DNA of 64,000 nucleotides. Source: Sphingomonas echinoides ATCC 14820 (lineage in GTDB: Bacteria > Pseudomonadota > Alphaproteobacteria > Sphingomonadales > Sphingomonadaceae). The position numbers were made by a program, and so were the translations under genes. Below, in pieces: positions 42,916-52,127 of this stretch. The stretch spans positions 1,784,293-1,848,292 of the forward strand of contig NZ_JH584235.1 in assembly GCF_000241465.1 (NCBI RefSeq). The letters run 5' to 3'. Below the pieces are notes generated by a model. It made no database searches. It saw nothing but the letters and a program-made list of their open reading frames with translations, and had not been told where the DNA came from. Every line of letters begins with the position of its first letter. Position 1 is the stretch's first letter.

Positions 42916-45402
42916 ATGAAACGCCTGATCCTTGCAGCCTTGCTGACCACTGCCGCACTGCCGCTCAGCGCGACCGCCGCGACCGCCACCCCGCAAGCCG
43001 CCGTGCTGACCGCGCAGCGCGATGGGGTCGAGGTGACGGCGGGTGCGCTCAAAATGCGCCTGATTGCGCTCGCCGACGGCGTGGTGCGCGTCCGCATCGC
43101 GCGCGACGGTGCCTATCCCGAAGACGCCAGTTGGGCGGTGCTGCCCGAGCAGCGCAAGGCGCGCGCCACGGTAACGGCGACCGCAGACGGCTTCACCACC
43201 GCCAGCCTGCGCGTCCGCATCGGTGCGGGCGGCGCAATCACCTTCGAAACGCTCGACGGCAAGGTCATATCCGCCGATGCCGCACCCGTCGCGATCGACG
43301 GCAAGAGCTTTACGCTGCGCAAAAGCCTGCCGATCACCGAGCATTTCTACGGCCTTGGCGACAAGACCGGCGGCCTCGACCGGCGCGGCAAGGAATTTGT
43401 CGACTGGAACACCGACGCGTTCGGTTTCACCAGCGCCGACGACCCGATCTACAAATCGATTCCGTTCTTCCTCTCGACCGGCGCGCCGGGCGGCAGTTAC
43501 GGCATCCTGCTCGACAATACCTACCGCACCTGGTTCGATTTCGGCCACCGCGATGCCGATACGCTGACCTTTGGTGGCCCCGATGGGCCGATCGATTATT
43601 ATTTCGTCGCCGGTCCCAGCCTGGCCGAGGTCACGCGGCGCTATGCCGATCTCACCGGTCATGCCCCGCTCGCCCCGAAATGGGCGCTTGGCTATCAGCA
43701 GTCGCGCTACAGCTACATGTCCGCCGACGAGATCCGCGAGATCGCGCGCCATTTGCGCGCGGATCGCGTGCCGACCGACGTGATCTGGATGGACATTGAC
43801 TATCAGGACCGCAACCGGCCCTTCACCACCAACCCCACAACCTTCCCCGATCTGCCCAAACTGACCGCCGACATGAAGGCGCAAGGGATCAAGCTGGTCG
43901 CGATCACCGATCTGCATATCGCCAAGGTCGAGACTGGCTATGCGCCGTATACGAGCGGCAAACGCGGCGACGAATTCGTCAAAAACCCCGATGGCACTGA
44001 TTATGTCGCGCCGGTGTGGCCCGGCGCGTCGGTCTTCCCCGACTTCACGCAAACCAAGTCGCGGACGTGGTGGGGCACATTGTACAAGGGCTTCCTTGAG
44101 GACGGCATTGCCGGTTTCTGGAATGACATGAACGAACCGGCGATCTTCAACACGCCGACCAAGACGATGCCGCTCGACACCGTCCACCGCATCGCCAGTG
44201 ACGATTTCGCGCCCCGCACCGGCGACCACCGCGAGATCCACAATGTCTATGGCATGCAGAATACGCGCGCGACCTATGACGGACTGCTGAAGCTACGCCC
44301 CAATGAGCGCCCCTTCGTGATGACGCGCGCCAGCTATGCCGGGGGGCAGCGCTATGCCGTCACCTGGACCGGCGACAACAGCGCGACCTGGGATCACCTG
44401 AAACTGTCAGTGCAGCAGATCATCAATCTTGGCCTGTCGGGCTTTGCCTATAGCGCCGCCGACGTCAGCGGCTTTGCGGGCGGCCCGAGCCCCGATTTGC
44501 TCACCCGCTGGTTCGAGATCGGTGCCTTCACCCCGGTCTTCCGCGACCATAGCGCGACCGGCACGCCGCGTGTCGAGCCGTGGGTCGATGGCCCCGATCA
44601 CCTCGCGATCCGCCGCCGCTTCGTCGAGGAGCGCTATCGCCTGATGCCGTATTTCTATGCGCTGGCGGACCAGAACAGCCGCTTCGGCGACCCGATCGTG
44701 CGCCCGGTCTTCTACGATTACCCAAGCGCCGCGAGCATGGGCTGCAACCAGTCGATGGCCTTCACGCTCGGCAAGGCGCTGCTGATCGCGCCGCCGCCCA
44801 GCCCGGAATCGCCGCAAACCTACGATGTCTGCCTCCCCGCCGGGGGCTGGTACGACTATTGGACCGGCCTGCGCGCGGGAACGCCCGAAGCGGCCACCAC
44901 CGGTCCGATCCAGTCGGCAACCCAAGCCGTGCCGACCGAACACGCCAAAAGCGAGCGCGTGCTCGAAACGCCACGGCTTGATCGCTTGCCCGTGTTCGTC
45001 CGCGCCGGAACGATCCTGCCGCGCCAGCCGCTCGTCCAGAGCACCGCGCAAACGCCGTCAGGGCCGCTGATGCTCGACATTTATCCCGGCGGGGAGTGCA
45101 GCGGTACGCTGTATGAGGACGATGGCACCACGCTTGGCTATCAACGCGGCGCGTTCTTCCGTCAGACCGTGCGCTGCGCCGCTACTGCGGCGGGCGTCAC
45201 CGTTACGTTTGATGGCAAAGAAGGGTCGCTTGCGCCGTGGTGGAAGCAGATTGCGGTGACGCTGCACGGCTGGCAAGGCCCGGGCCGCGTGACGCAAAAC
45301 GGAGCGTCGCTCGGTGCGGAAAGCGACGTGTCGGCACAGACGCTGCGCTTCACCATCGCGGCACCGGGCAAGGCGGCGCGAGTCACGATCGAGAAGAACT
45401 GA
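42916..45402 (+). CDS. GH31 alpha-glucosidase-type enzyme, exported
   Basis: 828 residues; the gene starts 10 nt after the halogenase with GAGAGAG as ribosome-binding site. Signal peptide MKRLILAALLTTAALPLSAT. The N-terminal GH31 beta-sandwich precedes the barrel with VIWMDIDYQDRN, the nucleophile motif GFWNDMNEPAIF (Asp404) and the acid/base TGDNSATW (Asp487), then SGFAYSAADVSGFAG. Expected to release alpha-linked glucose in the periplasm; alpha-xylosidase is an alternative in this family, but the GH13 and LacI context favours alpha-glucosidase. Its stop is 16 nt from the convergent GH95 stop. Confidence 0.94.
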   Translation: MKRLILAALLTTAALPLSATAATATPQAAVLTAQRDGVEVTAGALKMRLIALADGVVRVRIARDGAYPEDASWAVLPEQRKARATVTATADGFTTASLRVRIGAGGAITFETLDGKVISADAAPVAIDGKSFTLRKSLPITEHFYGLGDKTGGLDRRGKEFVDWNTDAFGFTSADDPIYKSIPFFLSTGAPGGSYGILLDNTYRTWFDFGHRDADTLTFGGPDGPIDYYFVAGPSLAEVTRRYADLTGHAPLAPKWALGYQQSRYSYMSADEIREIARHLRADRVPTDVIWMDIDYQDRNRPFTTNPTTFPDLPKLTADMKAQGIKLVAITDLHIAKVETGYAPYTSGKRGDEFVKNPDGTDYVAPVWPGASVFPDFTQTKSRTWWGTLYKGFLEDGIAGFWNDMNEPAIFNTPTKTMPLDTVHRIASDDFAPRTGDHREIHNVYGMQNTRATYDGLLKLRPNERPFVMTRASYAGGQRYAVTWTGDNSATWDHLKLSVQQIINLGLSGFAYSAADVSGFAGGPSPDLLTRWFEIGAFTPVFRDHSATGTPRVEPWVDGPDHLAIRRRFVEERYRLMPYFYALADQNSRFGDPIVRPVFYDYPSAASMGCNQSMAFTLGKALLIAPPPSPESPQTYDVCLPAGGWYDYWTGLRAGTPEAATTGPIQSATQAVPTEHAKSERVLETPRLDRLPVFVRAGTILPRQPLVQSTAQTPSGPLMLDIYPGGECSGTLYEDDGTTLGYQRGAFFRQTVRCAATAAGVTVTFDGKEGSLAPWWKQIAVTLHGWQGPGRVTQNGASLGAESDVSAQTLRFTIAAPGKAARVTIEKN

Positions 45403-45418
45403 AGGCAAAAGTCCCGGG

Positions 45419-47857
45419 CTAAGCCCAGCGTCGCGCATAGCGGCCAGAGGCCGGGATCGTTACCGCAAAGCGCTCGGTGCCGAGCCGGATCTTCACCGTC
45501 GATCCGGCCGGTGCCGAAAGCGTGAGCGCAGTCGCACGGCCCTGCCGCCACGTCAGATCGACGCGGACGCCACCGCGTGCCCGGACTCCCGCGATGGAAC
45601 CGTCGGGCCATGCCGTTGGCAGCGCGGGGAGCAAAAGCAGTTCGCCGCCCCAGGACTGCACCAGCATTTCGAGAATACCCGCCGCCCCGCCGAAATTTCC
45701 GTCAATCTGAAAGGGCGGATGCGCGTCAAACATATTGGGATAAGTGCGCTGCGGGCCGAGCAATCCTTTCAGCACCGCGTAAGCGTGATCGCCCTCGCCC
45801 ATGCGCGCCCACAGGCACATGCGCCATGCGGTTGCCCAGCCGGTCGATAAATCGCCGCGTTGGCGCAAGCTGACCTTGGCCGCCTCGATCAGCGCAGGCG
45901 TGTCGCGGACGTTGATCTGAGCGCTCGGATACACCGCATAAAGGTGCGAAACGTGCCGATGGTATGGATCGGGGGCGTGCGCATCCCAATCCTCGAGCCA
46001 CTCCTGCAACTGTCCCCCCGCCCCGATACGATCGGGCGCAATGCGCGCACCGACCTGTTCGAGCATGGCGAGCCATTCGCCGTCCCGACCCAACGTGCGG
46101 CCAGCGACCACCGTGTTGGTGAACAGGTCGCGGACGATTTGCCGGTCCATCGCCGGGCCGACGCAGAGTGACGATCCGAACGGATGTTCGTTTTCGGGCG
46201 AGAGCGAGGGCGAGGTCACCAGCCCGCGTCCCTTGGGATCCTCGATCAGCGTGTCGACGAAGAAGTGCGCTGCGCCCTTCAGCAGCGGGTATAGCCGCGC
46301 CAACAGTGCCGGGTCGCGGGCAAAGTCCCAATGCGTGAACAGCGTGTTGCAGAGCCAAGCGCCGCCACACGGCCACAGGCCCCATAACGGCCCATCGATT
46401 GGCGCGGTCGCGCGCCAGAGATCGGTATTATGATGCGCAACCCAGCCCCGCGCGCCGTACATAGTCCGCGCGGTCCGCGCGCCGGTAACGGACAAATCCT
46501 CGACCATCCGCACCAGCGGCTCGACGCAGAGGCCGAGCCCGCCCGGATCGGCTGCCCAATAATTCATCTCGGTGTTGATGTTAATGGTGTATTTGCTGCC
46601 CCAGGGCGGTGTCGTCCCCTCATTCCAGATGCCCTGCAGCGTCGACGGCTGGCTGCCCGGTCGCGACGAGGCGATAAGCAGATAGCGGCCATACTGCAAA
46701 TACAGCGCCGCCAGCGCGGGATCGACCGCGGTCGCGCCCGCCGCAATGCGCGCGTCGGTTGGCAACGCCGCCGCCGGGCTGGTGCCCAGATCGATCTTCA
46801 CCCCGCCGAACAGCGCCGCATGATCCGCCACATGCGACCGTCGCAACGCGGGGTAGCCCTTTCGTTCGGCCGCCCGACCAGCGGCACGCACCGCGCCAAC
46901 CGGATCGCCGCCGGTATCGCTATAGCTGCGATAGCTGGTCGCGGCGGTGATCAGCACGGTCACGCTGCGCGCGCCGGACACGGTTATGCCCTTTTGGTTC
47001 GCGATGATGACGCCGTCCCCCACCGCCTGCACGCGCAGCGCGTAGCGCAACCCTGCAGGCACGCCGAGCGCGGCTTCGTTCGATCCGGTCACCAGCAGGG
47101 CATGCGCGCCATCGGCAGCGATCGTCACGTCCGGTCCGGGCCGCTCCGCATCCTCGCGCTGCATCCACTCGGTCGGCCGCGTGGTCTGGGGTGTCGCCCC
47201 CTCGGAGAATTGCGCGCGCGGCGTGCTGATCGCACGCGGAGCGCGATAAGCCAGATCGAAGTCGAGCGTGCCGGCTTCCGCTTCCAGCCGCATCACGATC
47301 ACCTGATCGGGGGCCGATGCCAACACCTCGCGCCGGTAACGGCCGTCCGCGGTTTCGAACTCGGTTGTGGCGATGCCCGATGCGAGGTCGAGCTCGCGCC
47401 GATAGACGGTCGGGACGTGCGCGGAAGCGAAGGTCAGCAGCACATCGCCGAGCGTGCCATACGGCATCTGGGCGGGCGGTTTGCCCATCATTTTTGCAGA
47501 AGCCAGGTCCGTCGCATCCTTATAGCGTCCGGCGGCGAGCAACGCTCGAACCTCCGGCAACGCCGCCAAGGCTTCGGGATTGTCCGGATCATAGGGCGCA
47601 CCCGCCCATAGCGTGTCCTCGTTGAGCTGAAGCCGCTCCTGCGCGACGCGGCCGAACACCATTGCGCCCAGCCGTCCGTTGCCGACCGGGAGCGCCTCGG
47701 TCCAGGCTCCCGCAGGCTGCCGATACCAAAGCCGCAGGTCGCTGCTCGCGTCGCTCGCTTTCGCCGCCAGCAGCGTCGGTGACGCCGCAATCGCGAGCCC
47801 CGCCGCCAGCGTCTCGCGTCGATTGACGGCTGCGAACGCGTCGCTTGATGACATCAT
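45419..47857 (-). CDS. GH95 alpha-L-fucosidase-type enzyme, exported
   Basis: 812 residues from the ATG at 47857 (GGGGAGAG upstream), two further ATGs being upstream without such a site. A Tat-like leader (NRRETLAAGLAIAASPTLLA) suggests export. The GH95 order is visible: the N-terminal sandwich opening WYRQPAGAWTEALPVGNGRL, GAMVFGRVAQERLQLNEDTL, then the (alpha/alpha)6 barrel with NINTEMNYW, SPSLSPENEHP and IDGNFGGAAG (Asp719), which match the Asn, Glu and Asp catalytic positions of GH95 enzymes. It likely removes 1,2-linked fucose (or galactose in some members) from plant polysaccharides such as xyloglucan. It is divergent from an acetyl-esterase-type gene across a 214-nt control region. Confidence 0.93.
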   Translation of the reverse strand: MMSSSDAFAAVNRRETLAAGLAIAASPTLLAAKASDASSDLRLWYRQPAGAWTEALPVGNGRLGAMVFGRVAQERLQLNEDTLWAGAPYDPDNPEALAALPEVRALLAAGRYKDATDLASAKMMGKPPAQMPYGTLGDVLLTFASAHVPTVYRRELDLASGIATTEFETADGRYRREVLASAPDQVIVMRLEAEAGTLDFDLAYRAPRAISTPRAQFSEGATPQTTRPTEWMQREDAERPGPDVTIAADGAHALLVTGSNEAALGVPAGLRYALRVQAVGDGVIIANQKGITVSGARSVTVLITAATSYRSYSDTGGDPVGAVRAAGRAAERKGYPALRRSHVADHAALFGGVKIDLGTSPAAALPTDARIAAGATAVDPALAALYLQYGRYLLIASSRPGSQPSTLQGIWNEGTTPPWGSKYTININTEMNYWAADPGGLGLCVEPLVRMVEDLSVTGARTARTMYGARGWVAHHNTDLWRATAPIDGPLWGLWPCGGAWLCNTLFTHWDFARDPALLARLYPLLKGAAHFFVDTLIEDPKGRGLVTSPSLSPENEHPFGSSLCVGPAMDRQIVRDLFTNTVVAGRTLGRDGEWLAMLEQVGARIAPDRIGAGGQLQEWLEDWDAHAPDPYHRHVSHLYAVYPSAQINVRDTPALIEAAKVSLRQRGDLSTGWATAWRMCLWARMGEGDHAYAVLKGLLGPQRTYPNMFDAHPPFQIDGNFGGAAGILEMLVQSWGGELLLLPALPTAWPDGSIAGVRARGGVRVDLTWRQGRATALTLSAPAGSTVKIRLGTERFAVTIPASGRYARRWA

Positions 47858-47939
47858 CGCTCTCCCCATGCGGCTTCGTCCAAGCCCGAACCGTGTGTGC
47901 GGTGCCGATGCCCGCATTGGCAAGGCGCTGGTAAATATT

Positions 47940-47950
47940 TTGTCGGACTA
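47940..47950. promoter_or_regulatory. FadR/FCD-type operator candidate between GH95 and esterase genes
   Basis: TTGTCGGACTA fits the FadR-subfamily GntR consensus TNGTNNNACNA exactly. It lies in the divergent control region, 83 nt upstream of GH95 and 122 nt upstream of the esterase. The FCD/GntR regulator at 51340-52116 is the obvious candidate. The consensus is loose, so chance is possible. Confidence 0.4.
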
Positions 47951-48071
47951 TTGACCGCCGAACGACCGGCCGTCTAGCAATGCCGAACGATCCATAAACG
48001 CGCGCGCCGCACAATCGGCGAAAACAAGAAGCTCCGGCCAGCAAAAGGCCGGGCGATCGGGAGAAGACCGG

Positions 48072-49088
48072 ATGACCGGAGTGGGGCGATCCGTTGATCG
48101 ACGTCGTGCTTGGTTCGCATCGCATGGCGCGGGTCGCGCCGCATTGTGCGGAGTGGCGTTGCTGCTGGCCGCCCCCGCTATGGCGCAGGACGCGCGCATG
48201 GTGCCGACTGTAGCCCCGGCCGAACCCTCTGCAATCCGGCTCGACACCGGAGGAGTCGCGGGCGCGACGGCACCAGAGGCGTGGTTCCGTCAATATGGCG
48301 TGGCGATGACGCGCAACGTCAGCACGGCAACACTGACGCCCTTCCTCCCCGATCCAGCCAAGGCGACCGGCGCGGCGGTGATCGTGGCACCCGGTGGCGG
48401 CTTCCTGATGCTGTCGATGGAGAATGAGGGGTGGCGCGTCGCGCGTGCGCTCGCCGATCACGGGATCGCCGCCTTCGTGCTGAAATACCGCCTGAAGCCA
48501 ACCCCCGCCGCTATGCCCGACTTCGAGCAGGCGGTGGCGGCGATGTTCGCAGGTGCCGGACGTCCCACGTCGCGGCTGCGCCCCGAGGACGCCGCCGCCG
48601 GGCTGGCCGAGCCGATCGCCGACGCGCGCGCCGCCTTCGCGCTGATCCGTGCGCACGCCCGCGAATGGCGGGTCGATCCCGCCCGCATCGGGATGATGGG
48701 CTTTTCGGCAGGGGCAATGACGACGATGGCCACCGCGCTCACCGCCCCCGAGCTGCACCCGGCGTTCCTCGCGCCGATCTACGGCTCGATGGAGGCGGTC
48801 CGCGTTCGCCCCGATGCCCCGCCACTGTTCGCGGTGCTCGCCGCCGACGACCCGCTGTTCGCGCGCAAAGGGCTCGGCCTGATCGATTCCTGGCAGCAGG
48901 CAGGGCGGCCCGTCGAATTTCATTTGTACGGCCAGGGCGGCCACGGCTTCGGCCTTGGCAAAGCAAACACGACGAGCACCGAGTGGTTCGACGCCTTCGT
49001 CCGGTGGCTCGACATGAACGGCTTGCTGACACGCCTGCAGGACGGCGGCGCGGCAGGCGCAAGCGGCACGGGAGCGACGAAACCATGA
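48072..49088 (+). CDS. Exported alpha/beta hydrolase, acetyl-xylan-esterase-like
   Basis: 338 residues; GGGAGAAG precedes the ATG. A leader ending APAMAQ is followed by an alpha/beta fold: VIVAPGGGFLMLSMENEGWR (oxyanion region), GMMGFSAGAMTTM with the nucleophile Ser212, AADDPLF as the acid region and GGHGFGLG as the histidine region. These features are those of BD-FAE/acetyl-xylan esterase-type enzymes that remove acetyl or acyl groups from polysaccharide side chains. It overlaps the next gene by 4 nt (ATGA), and lies beside GH95 and GH43, consistent with deacetylation of a branched hemicellulose. Confidence 0.88.
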   Translation: MTGVGRSVDRRRAWFASHGAGRAALCGVALLLAAPAMAQDARMVPTVAPAEPSAIRLDTGGVAGATAPEAWFRQYGVAMTRNVSTATLTPFLPDPAKATGAAVIVAPGGGFLMLSMENEGWRVARALADHGIAAFVLKYRLKPTPAAMPDFEQAVAAMFAGAGRPTSRLRPEDAAAGLAEPIADARAAFALIRAHAREWRVDPARIGMMGFSAGAMTTMATALTAPELHPAFLAPIYGSMEAVRVRPDAPPLFAVLAADDPLFARKGLGLIDSWQQAGRPVEFHLYGQGGHGFGLGKANTTSTEWFDAFVRWLDMNGLLTRLQDGGAAGASGTGATKP

Positions 49089-49774
49089 AACCGACCAAGA
49101 TCGCGATCGTATTGGCAATGAGCGTCGTCGCGCCGTTGACCGCCGGCTTGGCGCAACAGGCACCCGCGCCTGCACCGAGTTTCGAGCCCTATTTTGCCGC
49201 GCCGACGAGTGCGCCGCTGGCCCCCGACGCCGACGGCTTTCTGCAACGCTGGCTGCTGCTGGAACCGATCGTCAAGCCAAACCGCAGCAATATCGGTTTC
49301 ACGCAAAGCTATGTGCGCGCGGCGCTGAGCGATTTCCCCGGCCGCACCGAGGCCGTGCCGCGCGATGGTGCGTTGATCAAGACGCCGGAGCCGCTGCGCT
49401 GGCACGCGCTCGATGCGCGCTTGTTCGATGTGAAGCTGTTCAATTTCGCGCAGAGTCTCGGCAAGCCGGTTTATGGTGTGATCTTCCATGCGATAACCGT
49501 CGTCGACAGCCCACGCGACATGCACAATGTGCGGCTCGCGGTCGGCTCGAACGCGGCATCGATGTGGTGGGTCAATGGCACCGAAGCCGTCGGCCTGTAC
49601 GGCGACCGCCGGATGGTGATGGACGATGGCGTATCGCAACCGCTCACGCTGCACAAAGGGCGCAACATCATCCGCGGCGCGGTCATCAACGGCCCTGGGC
49701 TCAGTGACTTTTGCGTCCGCTTTGTCGATGCCGACGGGCGACCAGTCCGCGACCTCACGATCGACCTGAAATAG
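49085..49774 (+). CDS. Exported protein with a jelly-roll-like domain, function unknown
   Basis: 229 residues with signal peptide MKPTKIAIVLAMSVVAPLTA followed by a low-complexity Pro/Ala stretch. The main part (about 50-229) appears to be a beta-sandwich: FLQRWLLLEPIVKPNRSNIG, then VYGVIFHAITVVDSPRDMHN, ASMWWVNGTEAVGLYGDRRM and LTLHKGRNIIRGAVINGPG. The pattern 'substituted group is displayed, then NG.../RN' recalls carbohydrate-binding-like domains fused to esterases and glycosidases, but I do not recognise a named family. It overlaps the esterase by 4 nt and precedes GH43 by 42 nt, so a role in binding or handling the same substrate is inferred only. Confidence 0.6.
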   Translation: MKPTKIAIVLAMSVVAPLTAGLAQQAPAPAPSFEPYFAAPTSAPLAPDADGFLQRWLLLEPIVKPNRSNIGFTQSYVRAALSDFPGRTEAVPRDGALIKTPEPLRWHALDARLFDVKLFNFAQSLGKPVYGVIFHAITVVDSPRDMHNVRLAVGSNAASMWWVNGTEAVGLYGDRRMVMDDGVSQPLTLHKGRNIIRGAVINGPGLSDFCVRFVDADGRPVRDLTIDLK

Positions 49775-49816
49775 CCCCGACTTCGCTTGAACGCGCGCGA
49801 TCCCGTTGGAGAGACC

Positions 49817-51253
49817 ATGAAGTACGCTGCGATTGCCGTCCTGTCGGCCCTGCTCGCACTGCCGGGTGCCGCCGCTGCCCAATTGGGGGGCGAGCCCATT
49901 ATCCATGATCCCTCCACGATCGCGCTGTCGGACGGGAAATATTATACGTTCGGCACCGGTCGCGGTGGCCTCGTGTCCGAAGATGGCTGGACCTGGCATA
50001 GCGGTGGCGTGCGTCCCGGCGGCGGGGTCGCGCCCGACATCATCCACATCGGCGATCGCTATTACGTCGCCTATGCGGTCGGCGGCGGCGGGATGAATGG
50101 CGGCCATGCCAGCCAGATCAAGGTGATGTGGACCCATTCGCTTGACCCGAGCTCCCCAGCGTTCGGATATCATGAGGTCGGCGTCGTAGCGGAAAGCAAC
50201 GGCATCGAAGATGCCGACGCGATCGATCCCGCCTTCCTGCTCGCCGATGGGCGGTTGTGGCTGAGCTATGGCACCTATTTCGGCTATATCCGCATGGTCG
50301 AGCTCGATCCCGCAACGGGTGCCCGGCGTGCGGGCAACCAACCGGTCGATATCGCGATCGACATGGAAGCGACCGCGCTGCTGTACCGCGACGGGTATTA
50401 CTATCTGCTGGGAACGCATGGCACGTGCTGCGACGGGCCGAATTCGTCGTACAACATTCGCGTCGGGCGCTCGCGTTCGCCGACCGGCCCGTTCGTCGAC
50501 CATATGGGCGTACCGCTGCTGAAAGGCGGCGGGAAGCTGGTCGTGGCGGGGCGCGGGCGGCGCTATGGGGCCGGCCATTTCGGCCTGGTCGACCTTGGCG
50601 ATGGACTCGAAAAGTTCTCGATGCACTATGAAGCCGACATGGATCGCAGCGGGCGCAGCGTGCTCGCGATCGAGCCCTTGCTCTGGAAAGATGGCTGGCC
50701 GGTCGGCGGCGAAAATCTTGCGGCCGGAACATATGAGATCGAATCGCAGCGCAGTGGCGGCGCACTGGAGCTTGCCGTCGACGACACCCGCATCGCCTTC
50801 GATGCGCGCCGCAGTTTCTTTGCCCCACCGAACACGCCGGTCAGCCCGATTGCGAACCAGACGCTTGGAGAAGATCAGGCGAGTTGGCCAAGCGGGCCAA
50901 TCAAGGTCGACCTTGGCGATTATATGATCCGGCCGCATCAGCAATGGACGGTCACGCCCGTCGCCGGGGCGGGCGGCTATTTCGGCGCGCCATATTATAG
51001 CATCGTCATCGCGGGCACCGGCCGCGCGCTCGCGGTGTCGGGGGACACGGTCACAACCGTGCCGACCTTCACCGACGCACCCGAGCAATTGTGGCGGATC
51101 GATCAACTCACCGACGGCACCTACCGGATAACGCCGAAGGTGACGGGACAAGGCCCGTCGCGCGCGCTGATTGCCGTAGGAGCCAGCACCCCCGCGCTGG
51201 CCCCGTTCGACCCCGCCAGCGTCGTCGGCCGCTGGGCCTTCAAGCGACCGTAG
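49817..51253 (+). CDS. GH43 arabinanase-type enzyme with C-terminal accessory domain, exported
   Basis: 478 residues from the ATG at 49817 (GGAGAGACC just upstream); signal peptide MKYAAIAVLSALLALPGAAA. The five-bladed GH43 propeller shows HDPS with Asp31 (base), DAIDPAFLLADGRLWLSYGT with Asp137 and DMEATALLYRDGYYYLLGTH with Glu184 (acid), the three-residue catalytic set of arabinan endo-1,5-alpha-L-arabinosidases. Residues about 330-478 form an extra beta-rich domain, possibly carbohydrate-binding (RICIN- or lipocalin-like judging from QQWTVTPVAGAG and LWRIDQLTDGTYRI). It should act on arabinan or arabinosyl side chains of pectin. It lies in a plus-strand run with the esterase and the FCD regulator. 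Confidence 0.9.
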   Translation: MKYAAIAVLSALLALPGAAAAQLGGEPIIHDPSTIALSDGKYYTFGTGRGGLVSEDGWTWHSGGVRPGGGVAPDIIHIGDRYYVAYAVGGGGMNGGHASQIKVMWTHSLDPSSPAFGYHEVGVVAESNGIEDADAIDPAFLLADGRLWLSYGTYFGYIRMVELDPATGARRAGNQPVDIAIDMEATALLYRDGYYYLLGTHGTCCDGPNSSYNIRVGRSRSPTGPFVDHMGVPLLKGGGKLVVAGRGRRYGAGHFGLVDLGDGLEKFSMHYEADMDRSGRSVLAIEPLLWKDGWPVGGENLAAGTYEIESQRSGGALELAVDDTRIAFDARRSFFAPPNTPVSPIANQTLGEDQASWPSGPIKVDLGDYMIRPHQQWTVTPVAGAGGYFGAPYYSIVIAGTGRALAVSGDTVTTVPTFTDAPEQLWRIDQLTDGTYRITPKVTGQGPSRALIAVGASTPALAPFDPASVVGRWAFKRP

Positions 51254-51339
51254 CGGAGCGTGCCACCGGTCTTTGCGGAAAGCCGTCCTACGATAGTCGC
51301 AGTTTCCGTCACGACTGGCTGCTGCTAGAGTCCGGCGCT

Positions 51340-52116
51340 GTGACGATCGAACATTCCCTCTCCCTGGCTGAAGAGGCCGGATCCGCAATCGACAGCGAGC
51401 CGCCAACGCGCTCCCCGCGCGGCAAGGGTCGGCGGCTGCGCGGGGCCATTGCCCACAAACTCGGCGTGGCGATCCTGTCGGGCAAATATGCCCCGGGCGA
51501 AACGCTTTCCAGCGAGACCGTCTTTGCCGAATCGCTCGACGTATCGCGCAGCGCCTATCGCGAAGGCATCCAGGCGCTGATTGCCAAGGGACTGGTCGAA
51601 AGCCGACCAAAAGCGGGAACGCGCGTGCTCCCGCGCGATCGCTGGAATTTGCTCGACCCCGATGTGCTCGGCTGGGCCTTTGCCGGTGAACCCGATCCCC
51701 AGCTGGTGCGCAGCCTGTTCGAACTGCGCTTGATCATCGAGCCTGCCGCCGCCGGGATGGCCGCCGTCAAGCGCGACCGCAGCGAACTCAAACGCATGAA
51801 GGAAGCGCTGGCCGCGATGCGGCGGCATTCGCTGGCAACCGATCTCGGCCGCGCCGCCGACCGGCAGTTTCACGATACGATCCTGCGTGCGACCCGCAAC
51901 GATGCATTGGTGGTGCTCAGCGCCTCGATCGGCGCAGCGGTCAGTTGGACAACGCAGTTCAAGCAACGCCTGCGCGCGCTGCCGCGCAACCCGATCCCCG
52001 ATCACGTCCTCGTTTACGACGCGATTGCCGCAGGCGACCCCGACGCCGCCAGCGCGGCAATGCGCCGTTTGGTCGAACTCGCGCTGGAAGACACGCAAAG
52101 CGCGATGGCCAGCTGA
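51340..52116 (+). CDS. FCD-domain GntR/FadR-family transcriptional regulator
   Basis: 258 residues starting at GTG 51340; the open frame further upstream is not supported by a ribosome-binding site. Winged-helix DNA-binding part: GKYAPGETLSSETVFAESLD, then VSRSAYREGIQALIAKGLVE and SRPKAGTRVLPRDRW. The C-terminal FCD domain (about 110-250) includes LFELRLIIEPAAAGMAAVKR, AADRQFHDTILRATRNDALV and DHVLVYDAIAAGDPDAASAA; its metal-binding D/H residues fit sugar-acid-responsive FCD regulators. It likely controls this polysaccharide cluster, perhaps sensing a hexuronate or aldonate. A FadR-like site is present upstream of GH95 and the esterase. Confidence 0.9.
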   Translation: MTIEHSLSLAEEAGSAIDSEPPTRSPRGKGRRLRGAIAHKLGVAILSGKYAPGETLSSETVFAESLDVSRSAYREGIQALIAKGLVESRPKAGTRVLPRDRWNLLDPDVLGWAFAGEPDPQLVRSLFELRLIIEPAAAGMAAVKRDRSELKRMKEALAAMRRHSLATDLGRAADRQFHDTILRATRNDALVVLSASIGAAVSWTTQFKQRLRALPRNPIPDHVLVYDAIAAGDPDAASAAMRRLVELALEDTQSAMAS

Positions 52117-52127
52117 CCGCGCCGGGG

